From Streptomyces anulatus (lineage in GTDB: Bacteria; Actinomycetota; Actinomycetes; Streptomycetales; Streptomycetaceae): DNA of 64,000 nucleotides. Below, one piece after another: positions 1 through 7,992 of this stretch. The stretch is taken from the NCBI RefSeq assembly GCF_014650675.1, contig NZ_BMVK01000003.1, positions 62,001 to 126,000 on the forward strand. The letters are read 5' to 3'. Positions within the stretch are counted from its first letter, which is position 1, and every line of letters starts with the position of its first letter. The notes below the pieces were generated by a model. It ran no database searches, was not told where the DNA came from, and was given only the letters and a program-made list of their open reading frames with translations. Both the position numbers and the translations under genes were made by a program.

Positions 1-2
1 CG

Positions 3-287
3 GTCAGTGCCGTGATGTCGATGGTCATGATGCCGCTGACCTTCCTCTCCAGCGCCTTCATCCCGCTGAGCGGACTTCCCGACTGGCTGCGTGCCATCGC
101 CGTCTGGAACCCGCTGTCCATGGTGGTCGGGGCGCTGCGCGAGCTGTTCGGCAATCCCACGTCGGTCACCGACACGTCCTTCCCCTCGACTCACCCGATC
201 CCGGTCGCCGTGGGCCTGATCGTCGTGATGATCGCAGTGGCCATGCCGCTCGCGGCCCACAAGTACCGGACCGCTGCGGCCCGGTGA
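3..287 (+). CDS. ABC-2 type transporter permease, 3' part only
   Basis: C-terminal part of a membrane permease whose 5' end lies outside the window; the frame is open from base 3. About 94 residues remain, with two hydrophobic stretches around a re-entrant loop of the type PLTFLSSAFIPL followed by GLPDWL. The complete permease at 1499-2293 has the same block (PLTFLSDAFVPL, GLPGWL), so the two are paralogous DrrB-like subunits and may pair in one drug/peptide exporter. No ATPase gene is visible in the window; it would be expected upstream. The stop is 46 bases before the methyltransferase start, consistent with one operon. Confidence 0.85.
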   Translation, partial: VSAVMSMVMMPLTFLSSAFIPLSGLPDWLRAIAVWNPLSMVVGALRELFGNPTSVTDTSFPSTHPIPVAVGLIVVMIAVAMPLAAHKYRTAAAR

Positions 288-333
288 GCCGGTCGGCCCG
301 CAAGGCGCCGCCTACTGCCCAAGGAGCACTCCG

Positions 334-1485
334 ATGACGCCAGGCTTCACCACGTCCGCCGGCTTCGAGACGGGCGAGACGCCCGCTCCGGAGCACAACG
401 TCCGCCCCCTGGTGGACACCGCCCTGCTGCCCGACTGGCGCGGTGCGGGCAAGGTCGTGCACTCCGCACACCGGATCTACGAGCACCTCATCTCGCTGTG
501 GGCCCCGGGTGTCATCGAGGCCGCACACGACCTCGGAGTCTTCGCCGAGCTGAGCTCGGGACCCCGCACCAGCGACCAGCTCGCCGAGGCGTGCAGCTCC
601 AACCAGCGGGCGATGCGCGTCCTGTTGGACGGTCTCTTCGCCTACGACATCCTCGACCGCATACCCTCCGACTCCGGCCCCACGGTCTACCGGATGCCGG
701 ACGAGATGCGTGAATGCCTCCTGCCCGGCGGCCTGTTCAGCCTCGTCGGCAAGATCGAGTACGACCGACAGCTGGCCTGGCACTCCTGGCGCAACCTGGC
801 CGACGCCGTGCGCACGGACAACCGCGACGCGTCGGGCGACCTCCAGCTCAACCAGATCACCGAGCACAACTACGAGTCCCTCGTGCGCGGCATCAACTTC
901 TGGGCGCCGCCGATCGTGGCGGCGCTGGCCGACGGGTTCGAGACGTTCGAGTGGCCCACGGACCGGCCGGCCTCCGTCCTGGACATCGGCTGCGGCACCG
1001 GCCTCTACAGCCAGTTGCTGCTGGAGCGGTTCCCGCAGTGGCGGGCCACCGGCCTGGAGGCCCCGCACATCGCCCCGATCGCCGAGGCGCAGGCGCAACG
1101 GCTCGGGGTGGCGGACCGGTTCGACGTCCAGGTCCGCGACTTCTGGACCGAGTCCTGGGGCTCGGACCACGACCTGCTGATCTTCGTCAACATCTTCCAC
1201 CTGCAGACCCCCGAGTCGTCGCTCGAACTGCTGCGGAAGTCCAAGGAGTCGCTGGCCGAGGGCGGTCTGATCTGCATCGCCGACCACATGGTCACCGACG
1301 AGCAGGAGGCCAAGCCGGTCCAGGACCGGTTCGCGATGCTGTTCGCCGCGTCGATGCTGGCCACCGGTGGCGGGGACGCCTTCCTGCTCGACGAGTACGA
1401 CACCTGGCTGGCGGAGGCCGGGCTGCGGCGGGTCGCGGTGCTGGACACCCCGATGCACCGCATCCTGCTGGCCGGCCACGCCTGA
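334..1485 (+). CDS. SAM-dependent methyltransferase, O-methyltransferase type
   Basis: 383-residue class I methyltransferase. An N-terminal winged-helix/dimerisation region (about residues 45-110) precedes the SAM-binding Rossmann domain, whose motif I VLDIGCGTG is at about residue 215. This layout and length match the natural-product and plant-type small-molecule O-methyltransferases. The ATG is preceded by AAGGAG at 8 bases spacing. It sits between two ABC permease genes and upstream of a flavin monooxygenase, so it probably tailors the cluster's product or a precursor amino acid; O-methylation of a tyrosine would fit the rest of the cluster but cannot be shown from sequence. Confidence 0.85.
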   Translation: MTPGFTTSAGFETGETPAPEHNVRPLVDTALLPDWRGAGKVVHSAHRIYEHLISLWAPGVIEAAHDLGVFAELSSGPRTSDQLAEACSSNQRAMRVLLDGLFAYDILDRIPSDSGPTVYRMPDEMRECLLPGGLFSLVGKIEYDRQLAWHSWRNLADAVRTDNRDASGDLQLNQITEHNYESLVRGINFWAPPIVAALADGFETFEWPTDRPASVLDIGCGTGLYSQLLLERFPQWRATGLEAPHIAPIAEAQAQRLGVADRFDVQVRDFWTESWGSDHDLLIFVNIFHLQTPESSLELLRKSKESLAEGGLICIADHMVTDEQEAKPVQDRFAMLFAASMLATGGGDAFLLDEYDTWLAEAGLRRVAVLDTPMHRILLAGHA

Positions 1486-1498
1486 GCGCCCCGTCGCC

Positions 1499-2293
1499 AT
1501 GACCGTGTTCCTCAGCGACTTGTACGCGATCGCCGGCCGCCACGTGCACCATCTGGTGCGCCTGCCGGAGAAGCTGATCGGTTTCACCGTGATGCCGGTG
1601 GCGATGGTCCTGGGGCTCGGGATCCTCTTCGGCGGCAGCATGCGGATCTCCGGTGGCGGAGAGTACGGCGCCTATGTCGCCGCGGGTGTGATCACCGTGA
1701 TGGCGGTGTCGACGGTCGCGGTGTCCGCCCTGGGCGTCGTCGACGACCTGCAGGACGGCATGTTCGACCGGCTGCGCTCGCTGCCCGTCGACCGGACGGC
1801 CGTCCTGCTGGGCCGTGCCCTGGTGGACTCGCTGCCGGTGGCCATGTCGATCGTCGGCGTGCTGCCCGCGGCCTGGATCGCCGGCTGGCCGCTCGGTCTC
1901 GGGGTTCCCGAGGTATTGGCGGCCATGGGCCTGGAGTTGCTGCTGGGCGTGGGCTGTTCCTCGCTCGGTGTCTTCATCGGACTCACCATTCGTAATGCCG
2001 AAGCAGTCACGTCGGTGGTACCGGTGTGCCTTCTTCCTCTGACGTTCCTCTCCGACGCCTTCGTGCCTCTCGACGGTCTTCCCGGCTGGCTGCGCACCCT
2101 GGCGAGCTGGAATCCGGTCACCGCCGTGACGCGTACCGTGCGGGATCTGCTCGGCGCTCCTTCCGCGGTGACGGAAATGAGTTTCCCGGTCCGTCACGCA
2201 CCGCTGATCGCGGTGAGTTTCTGCCTGGTGCTGACCGTTGTCGCCATCCTGGCGGCGACCCGTGCGTACGACCGGGCGGGAACGGTCCGCTGA
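1499..2293 (+). CDS. ABC-2 type transporter permease (DrrB-like)
   Basis: 264-residue polytopic membrane protein with about six hydrophobic segments, typical in size for DrrB-like permeases that export antibiotics with a separate ATPase. The frame is open further upstream into the methyltransferase gene, but the ATG at 1499 gives a protein starting MTVFLSDLY just after the methyltransferase stop (1485); the ribosome site is weak, suggesting translational coupling. The C-terminal half is clearly related to the partial permease at 3-287. Likely role: export of, and self-protection against, the cluster's product, inferred from context. Confidence 0.87.
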   Translation: MTVFLSDLYAIAGRHVHHLVRLPEKLIGFTVMPVAMVLGLGILFGGSMRISGGGEYGAYVAAGVITVMAVSTVAVSALGVVDDLQDGMFDRLRSLPVDRTAVLLGRALVDSLPVAMSIVGVLPAAWIAGWPLGLGVPEVLAAMGLELLLGVGCSSLGVFIGLTIRNAEAVTSVVPVCLLPLTFLSDAFVPLDGLPGWLRTLASWNPVTAVTRTVRDLLGAPSAVTEMSFPVRHAPLIAVSFCLVLTVVAILAATRAYDRAGTVR

Positions 2294-2377
2294 CGGTGGG
2301 CCGTACGGCCCGAGCAGACCGGAGAACGCGCACAAAGACGCACGAAGACTTATCGAAACAAAATGGCTGGAGGCGCC

Positions 2378-3448
2378 ATGGATTTCGGCCTTTTCTACTT
2401 CGCCAACGACAACGAGGATGTCAGCGACAGATACCGACTGCTGATAGAGGGCGCCAAGTTCGCCGACACCCATGATTTCGCCTCGGTGTGGACCCCCGAA
2501 CGGCACTTCCACGCGTTCGGCGGCCTCTATCCGAACCCGGCGGTGACGGGCGCGGCGGTCGCCGCGGTCACCGAGAGGGTCGCGGTGCGGGCCGGCAGCG
2601 TGGTGGCTCCCCTGCACCACCCCGTGCGGGTCGCCGAGGAGTGGTCCATCGTCGACAACCTGTCGAAGGGACGCGTGGGCATCGCCTTCGCCTCCGGCTG
2701 GCACGCGGCCGACTTCCTGCTGCGGCCCGAGGGTTACGCGACCCGCAGGTCGGGCCTCATCGACACGGTGAAGTCGATCCGCAGCCTCTGGCGGCGGGAG
2801 CCCGCGTCGTACGTCGACGGGGCGGGCGAGAGCGTCGAGGTGACCGTCTTCCCGCCGCCGGTGCAGTCCGAACTGCCCGTCTGGCTGACGAGCGCGGGCA
2901 ACCCGCAGACGTTCCGCGAGGCCGGGGAGATGGGCGCCGGTGTGCTGACCCATCTGCTGGGCCAGGGCGTCGACGTCCTGGAGAAGCGGATCGCGGAGTA
3001 CCGGCAGTCCTTCCGCGACCACCACGACGCGAGCGAGGGCGACGGGCACGTCGCGCTGATGCTCCACACCTTCATCGGCAGCGACCGGGAGACGGTGCGG
3101 GAGACGGTCCGGGCGCCGTTCAGCAAGTACCTCGCCAGCTCCTTCGACCTCGTCATCCACGCGGCCAGGGCGGCCGGCGAGAACGCGGTCGCGCTGGACC
3201 TGAACACCATGACCCAGTCGGACATCGACTTCATGGTGGGCCAGGCCTTCGACCGCTACTTCCAGACCAGCGGCATGTTCGGCACCGTCGAGGACGCCCT
3301 GCAGGTGTGCGAGAAGCTGTACGAGATCGGCGTGGACGAGATCGCCTGCCTCATCGACTTCGGCGTGGACACGGACGACGTGCTGAACAGCCTCGTCCAC
3401 CTCGACGAGCTCAGGCAGGCCTGGCAGGAGCGCGAGCAGGGCCGGTGA
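2378..3448 (+). CDS. Luciferase-like (LLM) flavin-dependent monooxygenase of secondary metabolism
   Basis: 356-residue bacterial-luciferase-like flavin enzyme. It opens with DFGLFYFAND, has the family block SVWTPERHFHAFGGLYPNP and the later block GRVGIAFASGWHAADF, typical of the LLM subfamily associated with NRPS/PKS clusters. Such enzymes use reduced flavin from a partner reductase and O2 to hydroxylate carrier-bound substrates. The ATG at 2378 is preferred over the in-frame ATG at 2363 because GGAGG lies 4-5 bases before it. The flavin reductase gene follows 36 bases downstream, so the two form a two-component monooxygenase. The substrate is unknown; hydroxylation of a carrier-bound glycine is one possibility by analogy with skyllamycin. 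Confidence 0.88.
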   Translation: MDFGLFYFANDNEDVSDRYRLLIEGAKFADTHDFASVWTPERHFHAFGGLYPNPAVTGAAVAAVTERVAVRAGSVVAPLHHPVRVAEEWSIVDNLSKGRVGIAFASGWHAADFLLRPEGYATRRSGLIDTVKSIRSLWRREPASYVDGAGESVEVTVFPPPVQSELPVWLTSAGNPQTFREAGEMGAGVLTHLLGQGVDVLEKRIAEYRQSFRDHHDASEGDGHVALMLHTFIGSDRETVRETVRAPFSKYLASSFDLVIHAARAAGENAVALDLNTMTQSDIDFMVGQAFDRYFQTSGMFGTVEDALQVCEKLYEIGVDEIACLIDFGVDTDDVLNSLVHLDELRQAWQEREQGR

Positions 3449-3484
3449 CCGGGAATCGATGACGTCAGGCGGAAGGGGTTGGCC

Positions 3485-4051
3485 GTGGGGCCGCAGCCGG
3501 TCGGTACAGAGTCTTATCGCACATTCATGAGTTCCTTCCCGACCGGTGTCTCCGTCGTCACCACCGTGGACACGGACGGTCGGCCGCGCGGGATGACCTG
3601 CTCCTCGCTCTCGAGCGTCAGCCTCGACCCGCCCGTCCTGTCCGTCTGCCTGTCGGTGACCAGCGGGACGCTCAGCTCGCTGCGCTCGCACGGCCGCTTC
3701 GGTGTGAACCTGCTCGGGGAATCCGCGAGCCCGGTGGCCCGGCTGTTCGCCGACTCGGCCCAGTCCCACTTCGACCGGGTGCCGTGGCGGCCGGCCGACG
3801 ACAGCGGGGTGCCCCGGCTCGGCGGCGACACCATCGCGTTCGCCGCCTGCCGGGTGGCGGACACCAAGCTCGTCGGGGACCACGTGGTGATCTTCGGAGA
3901 GGTCCTGGCCGCCGACTGCGGCGCCGGCACCCCGCTGCTCTACGGGCGCCGGCAGTTCGCCGGCTGGCCCGGCGGGACGCAGGGCGGTCCGGCCGGGCCG
4001 CCCGCCGGCCGCCTGGACCCGGCGGTCTCGCCCCTGCCGCCGACGGGCTGA
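3485..4051 (+). CDS. Flavin reductase (NAD(P)H:flavin oxidoreductase)
   Basis: 188-residue flavin reductase-like domain protein with the family signature near residues 15-60 (SSFPTGVSVVTT, GMTCSSLSSVSLDPPVLSVCL), followed by GRFGVNLL. It supplies free reduced FMN/FAD to a monooxygenase. GTG at 3485 is chosen: the purine-rich GGAAGGGG ends 6 bases before it, whereas the in-frame TTG at 3479 abuts that site. It is directly downstream of the LLM monooxygenase, its evident partner, and ends before a strong bidirectional terminator. Confidence 0.88.
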   Translation: MGPQPVGTESYRTFMSSFPTGVSVVTTVDTDGRPRGMTCSSLSSVSLDPPVLSVCLSVTSGTLSSLRSHGRFGVNLLGESASPVARLFADSAQSHFDRVPWRPADDSGVPRLGGDTIAFAACRVADTKLVGDHVVIFGEVLAADCGAGTPLLYGRRQFAGWPGGTQGGPAGPPAGRLDPAVSPLPPTG

Positions 4052-4086
4052 CGGCCCGGTGCACCAGGTCCCGGGCCCCGCGAACG

Positions 4087-4133
4087 AACCACGGAGGCGC
4101 CGCCCCTGTCCGAGGGGCGGCGCCTCCGTGGTT
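4087..4133. terminator. Bidirectional terminator hairpin
   Basis: A perfect 20-bp inverted repeat (arms 4087-4106 and 4114-4133) with a 7-base loop lies between the convergent flavin reductase and glutamate mutase E genes. There is no U-tract, as is usual for Streptomyces terminators. Confidence 0.85.
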
Positions 4134-4142
4134 CCCGTCGGG

Positions 4143-5459
4143 TCAGACCGAGCCCGTCAGCTCGCTCGACGAGCGGTCGGCGACAGCCTCGCGGTCCATC
4201 TTCTGCCGCAGGAAGGAGAGGTCCGCCAGCAGACCTGCGGCGGTCACCTTGTGGCTCTGTCCCGTACGGACCAGATGCCCCAGCGGCAGCGCCCCGGTGT
4301 ACGCCCAGCGCAGGCGCCCCTCCTCGTCCAGCCGGCTGCGGGTGAGGCCCCGGTTGTCGGGGTGCACGCAGTAGGGGATGTCGAGGTAGCCGCGGCGGAA
4401 GGCCAGCAGCAGCGCGCGGGAGAGGTCCGATGCCAGGTTCAGCACGGCCTCCACCAGCGCCAGCGCCTCGGCGTACGTCTGCGAGTCCGTGCCGGGATCG
4501 TGCGCCGTCGTGCGGTTCGCCTCGGCGGCGCGTGCCGCGTACTCCAGGGCCGCGACGTTCTCCGCGACGGTGGGGATCCGCCGTGATTCCGCGACGGTCT
4601 TGACGATGAGCCGCTCGGAGCCCGTCCGCACCGCCAGTTCGGCGGCCTCGCGGAGCAGCCGGTACGCCCCGGCCTCGGTGACCGGGTACGCCCCCATGTA
4701 CGTGTAGACGACCACGTGCCACTCCACGTCCGGCAGCAGGTCGGCGCAGAGCCGGCGCAGAGCGAGGACGGCCGCCGTGTCCTGTCCGGGATGCGTCTGC
4801 TGGGCGTAGCTCACCGAGATGCTCCGGCAGCCGTGGGCGCGGAAGAACAGCGCCTCCAGCACACTCAGCGCCACGAGCTGGCTCGGCGGGCAGAGCTGGC
4901 CCATCATGCAGCCGCCGAAGGTCTCCAGGTGCGGCTCGGCGCCCAGGTCGCGCGCCTGGGCGAAGAGTTCGGTGCACTCGCGCCACGCGTCGATCGAATC
5001 GGCGAGCGGTACGCGCCCGTAGGGGAGGCAGTAGGACACCGGGCCGCCCTCGGTCGCGGTCAGCCCCAGGGCGATGAGCCTGCGGAAGATGTGCTGCGGG
5101 AGGGCCGAGCCGTGGCGGACCTGCACGGGGAAGTCGGCGTCCATGACGCCTTCCAGAACCGCCCGGGTCATGGAGTCGGAGTGGGTGGCGATCGGATAGC
5201 CGTTGAGCGGCATGCCGTCGTGCAGCGCGCGTTCGATCGCGGCCAGATCCCCCAGCCTGGTGTAGCTGTCCAGGGTCAGTGTGCCCACGGTGTGCGCCCT
5301 CGCCGCCCGGGTGGCGGCCAGACCCGCTCGCATCCACGCCGGGTCGCCGAACCCCATCCGGGGCTGCACCACGAGAGCACCGGCGTCCGCACGGGCGCGG
5401 ACGAACGCGCCGAACCCCTGTTCCGGGCGGGACGGCCGGTCCGGCACACGTGCGGTCAC
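4143..5459 (-). CDS. glmE: Glutamate mutase (methylaspartate mutase) E subunit
   Basis: 438-residue catalytic subunit of coenzyme-B12-dependent glutamate mutase, which interconverts L-glutamate and (2S,3S)-3-methylaspartate. Family blocks include TLTLDSYTR, NGYPIATH, PVQVRHG, ETFGGCMMGQLCPPS and SYAQQTHPGQD. The frame is open upstream, but GTG at 5459 overlaps the stop of the S subunit by 4 bases (GTGA), the classic coupled arrangement. The fermentation pathway genes (methylaspartase and others) are absent, and the neighbours are tailoring and regulatory genes, so it most likely supplies 3-methylaspartate as a building block, as in friulimicin- and skyllamycin-type pathways. It is somewhat shorter than clostridial GlmE. 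Confidence 0.93.
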   Translation of the reverse strand: MTARVPDRPSRPEQGFGAFVRARADAGALVVQPRMGFGDPAWMRAGLAATRAARAHTVGTLTLDSYTRLGDLAAIERALHDGMPLNGYPIATHSDSMTRAVLEGVMDADFPVQVRHGSALPQHIFRRLIALGLTATEGGPVSYCLPYGRVPLADSIDAWRECTELFAQARDLGAEPHLETFGGCMMGQLCPPSQLVALSVLEALFFRAHGCRSISVSYAQQTHPGQDTAAVLALRRLCADLLPDVEWHVVVYTYMGAYPVTEAGAYRLLREAAELAVRTGSERLIVKTVAESRRIPTVAENVAALEYAARAAEANRTTAHDPGTDSQTYAEALALVEAVLNLASDLSRALLLAFRRGYLDIPYCVHPDNRGLTRSRLDEEGRLRWAYTGALPLGHLVRTGQSHKVTAAGLLADLSFLRQKMDREAVADRSSSELTGSV

Positions 5460-5956
5460 TCGGGTCTGCCCATACTCAGGAGCTGCCGGGGAGCCGTAGG
5501 CAGGGCGGCGACGAAGGCCGCGAACTCGCCCTCGCTGGACGCCCTGTCGGGGAAAACGCCGTCGAAGCCGGCGGCGAGCAGTTCCGGCGCGAGCGTCTCG
5601 GCGTCGTCGGACACCGTGAGCTTGCCGCCGATCACCATCGGGGTGGCCACCAGTTCCGGGCAGTCGCGCAGGCGGGCGACCACGCGCAGTCCGTCCGTGC
5701 GTCCGTGTCCGTTGACGCTGCCGAGGGCGATCAGCGCGGGGTCGATCCTGCGGCACGTCTCGACCAGGACGTCGTCCGGGACACAGGCCCCGAGATTGAC
5801 CACGTGATAGCCGAACTCCTCGATGAGGATCTGGAGATAGACCAGATTCCAGGTGTGCGCGTCGCTCGCCAGCCCCGACACCACCACGGTGCCACGCGAC
5901 GGCATCGCCGACCGCGCGCTTTCCACAGCGACTTCCACCTCTTGGTGCCGTGCCAT
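5456..5956 (-). CDS. glmS: Glutamate mutase S (cobalamin-binding) subunit
   Basis: 166-residue B12-binding Rossmann-like protein that carries the cobalamin for GlmE. The base-off/His-on motif is at residues 32-37 as DAHTWN: the cobalt-liganding His34 and its Asp32 partner are kept, but the usual Gly of DxHxxG is Asn. Later blocks GSVNGHGRTDG and MVIGGKLT match the family. The ATG has a GAGGGGGG purine tract about 8 bases upstream. It is cotranscribed and coupled with glmE and lies 96 bases after the short LysR-type gene. No cobalamin riboswitch was recognised in the short upstream gap. Confidence 0.92.
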   Translation of the reverse strand: MARHQEVEVAVESARSAMPSRGTVVVSGLASDAHTWNLVYLQILIEEFGYHVVNLGACVPDDVLVETCRRIDPALIALGSVNGHGRTDGLRVVARLRDCPELVATPMVIGGKLTVSDDAETLAPELLAAGFDGVFPDRASSEGEFAAFVAALPTAPRQLLSMGRPE

Positions 5957-6052
5957 GGTTCCCCCCTCTTTTCTCTTGTTGTGTGAAGCCGCTCCGGAAC
6001 CGAACCGGTCGCGGGCGGGCGAACGGACCTGCGCCCCTACGCCCCTACGCCT

Positions 6053-6337
6053 CTAGGCCAGGGTCGCCAAAGGCGTTCGGCCGAGTTCGAGGCATTCCTT
6101 CTTGATGTTGTCGATCAACATCAGCGTCGCGCGTGCCGTCGGAAGGATGGTGTGCCCTTCGCGCGTGAGAGTCGTACCGCCCGAACTACGGGTGAAGAGT
6201 TTGATGCCGAGCGACCGCTCGAGGCAGATGATCTGATAGCTGATTGCGGGCTGCGAGTAACCGAGCTTCTTGGCTGCGAGGTCCATACGGCCTATCTCGG
6301 CTATCGCGACAAAGGCACGCAGTTCACGTTCCTGCAT
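6053..6337 (-). CDS. LysR-type HTH-only regulator (short)
   Basis: 94 residues containing just the LysR winged helix (about residues 1-62: MQERELRAFVAIAE, then AAKKLGYSQPAISYQI) and a short linker helix; the ~200-residue effector domain is absent and the stop is followed by unrelated sequence. ATG at 6337 is chosen because GGGAG lies about 7 bases upstream; the longer open frame upstream is not coding-like. It could be a DNA-binding peptide in its own right or a remnant. It lies upstream of glmS-glmE in the same direction, and its promoter region has one of the CAGGAAG-type elements, so control of the mutase genes is plausible. Confidence 0.8.
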   Translation of the reverse strand: MQERELRAFVAIAEIGRMDLAAKKLGYSQPAISYQIICLERSLGIKLFTRSSGGTTLTREGHTILPTARATLMLIDNIKKECLELGRTPLATLA

Positions 6338-6374
6338 TTTGCTCCCCCACTTTGACTGAATATCGTCGTTTGCA

Positions 6375-6424
6375 ACGCTAGCGGGCAGATCTCCCGGCAG
6401 CCACGGCTTCTGCAGGAAGATGCC
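6375..6424 (-). promoter_or_regulatory. Promoter region with CAGGAAGATGCC element (copy 1 of 4)
   Basis: CAGGAAGATGCC at 6413-6424, in the direction of the LysR-type gene GGCATCTTCCTG, is followed 32 bases later by TAGCGT (6380-6375), a good Streptomyces -10 hexamer, and the gene starts about 37 bases further. No -35 match is seen at the right spacing, so an activator site is plausible. Confidence 0.45.
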
Positions 6425-6599
6425 AGGGGGTGGGTGGGCGGGCATTCGTCGCAGCCGCACGGGTGATATTCCGGCAGGGCGGATCGAGGCCGCCCTGCTC
6501 GCACCCGGTAAACCTGCCAGAACAAGCCACCCGAACAGTTTCATCAACGTACGGCTGCGCGGCACCGGTCGCCGCAAAAGGTTTCCGCGGGAAGGGTGT

Positions 6600-7331
6600 T
6601 CAGCGCGCCAGTCCCGCGCCCAGCTGCACCGCCGCGTCGATGACCACCGCGCCGTGCTCCCGGCCAGGACTCGGGGTCAGCCGGGAGACGAGGCCCGACA
6701 CGCACACCGCGGCCACCACCCGGTTGCCCGGCCCCCTCACCGGCGCCGCCACCGATACCGTCTCCCACTCATGCGTACCGACGGTCTGCGCCCAGCCCTG
6801 CCGACGTACGCAGGCGAGCGTGGCCGCCGTGTAGCGGGCTCCGCGAAGACTCAGATAGAGGCTCTCCGGAGACTCCCAGGCGACCAGTGCCTGCGCCGCG
6901 GATCCGGACGTCATCGGCATGGCGGCCCCCAGCGGGACCTCCTCGCCCGTCCCGCCCCCCGACGCGGCGGCCACACAGACCCGCAGATCACCGTGGCGTC
7001 GGTAGAGCCGGACGCTGGCCCCCATACAGTCGCGCAGGGTCTTCAGGACGGGCCCGGCCGCGTCGACGAGCCGGTCCCGGCCCGCCTCCACCGCCATGTC
7101 CCCCAGCCGGGGCCCGAGGACGAACCGGCCGCGCCGGTCCCGGGCGACCAGCCGCAGCCTCTCCAGCGCGGTCGCCAGCCGGTACACCGTCGGGCGCTTG
7201 AGCCCCGTGCGCGCCACGAGCTCCGCCAGCGAAGCGGGCCCGCGCTCCATCACTTCCAACAGCAGCGATGCCTTGTCGAGCACCCCGACACCGCTGACCG
7301 CTTCCACCCGTTCGGGAGCCACGGCGGTCAT
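6600..7331 (-). CDS. IclR-family transcriptional regulator (twin A)
   Basis: 243-residue IclR-type protein. The N-terminal winged helix (about residues 15-75; LDKASLLLEVMERGPASLAELVART, residues split here for reading) is followed by the IclR ligand-binding domain ending DAAVQLG. ATG at 7331 has GAGG about 8 bases upstream; the open frame continues upstream as an artefact of high GC. It is closely related to the regulator at 9962-10693, with exactly the same length, so the two arose by duplication. The effector is unknown; it probably controls the biosynthetic cluster. Confidence 0.87.
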   Translation of the reverse strand: MTAVAPERVEAVSGVGVLDKASLLLEVMERGPASLAELVARTGLKRPTVYRLATALERLRLVARDRRGRFVLGPRLGDMAVEAGRDRLVDAAGPVLKTLRDCMGASVRLYRRHGDLRVCVAAASGGGTGEEVPLGAAMPMTSGSAAQALVAWESPESLYLSLRGARYTAATLACVRRQGWAQTVGTHEWETVSVAAPVRGPGNRVVAAVCVSGLVSRLTPSPGREHGAVVIDAAVQLGAGLAR

Positions 7332-7554
7332 ACCCGGAACCTCTTTCTCACCAACGTCGCACGGAGTGGACGGTAGGGATGAACTCGCTTGCGGCCTGGG
7401 GACCGAGTCGGCAAGGACCCGGGCCCCAGGCATCCCGGCGGCGTCAACGGGGGGGAATTCGGCCGCCGCACAGGGGGGTTCGCGGAAGGGAGCGAACACC
7501 GCACCTGACGCACCCATCGAACTGTGCCGGTGCCGCCGGGGGCAATGCCAACTA

Positions 7555-7566
7555 CAGGAAGCTGCC
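7555..7566 (-). promoter_or_regulatory. CAGGAAGCTGCC element (copy 2 of 4)
   Basis: Exact CAGGAAGCTGCC in the 366-base gap (7332-7697) between IclR twin A (minus) and a small plus-strand ORF, about 224 bases before the IclR start. In the IclR direction it reads GGCAGCTTCCTGTAG. No other feature was seen in this gap. Confidence 0.45.
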
Positions 7567-7697
7567 AGCCAGTTCATGCCGGTCGGCGCGTCGCGCGGCC
7601 GACCCGGGCGACGCGGCCGGGAGTATAGAGAACGCATAGGCAGATACCCAACCCTGGAGGGATCGCCCAACAGGGGCGAATCACGGAGGAGGGGAAC

Positions 7698-7907
7698 ATG
7701 GGCCAGGACGCGACGCCGGATCCGGCAGAGATACCGCTCGGGGACGGCTCGGCGGACGACCCGGACGACCAGGCTGCCGACGACGACCAGGGGCTGCGCT
7801 GGGCGGCGCTCCTGGCGGCGTTCATCGACGACACCCTGAGCCCGGGCCCCGGCACACCCCCGGGCGCTCCGGCCGCCGATCATCCGCACGGGCCCGGGGA
7901 GGATTGA
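7698..7907 (+). CDS. Small acidic protein of unknown function
   Basis: 69 residues, very acidic (many Asp in the first 32 residues), with one amphipathic stretch LRWAALLAAFIDDTL and a Pro/Gly/Ala-rich tail. I do not recognise it. Support for being real: a strong GGAGGAGGGG ribosome site 4-5 bases before the ATG, high GC at third codon positions, and a position in a regulator cluster divergent from IclR twin A. No TM or signal sequence. It might be a small partner or anti-activator of a regulator, but nothing shows this. Confidence 0.55.
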   Translation: MGQDATPDPAEIPLGDGSADDPDDQAADDDQGLRWAALLAAFIDDTLSPGPGTPPGAPAADHPHGPGED

Positions 7908-7992
7908 CGGACGACGACCGCGGGGCGAGGGCCGGCCCCGTGGCGTCTCCCGCGGGACAGCCCTGCCGGTGACGTCTCCCGCAGGGCAGCCC

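Noticed and set aside
5957-6052. Cobalamin riboswitch upstream of glmS
   Set aside because: The gap to the LysR-type gene is 96 bases, and no B12-box-like or conserved riboswitch pattern is visible.
7332-7697. Further small ORFs in the IclR twin A upstream gap
   Set aside because: Short frames without ribosome sites or codon bias; only the CAGGAAG element is supported.
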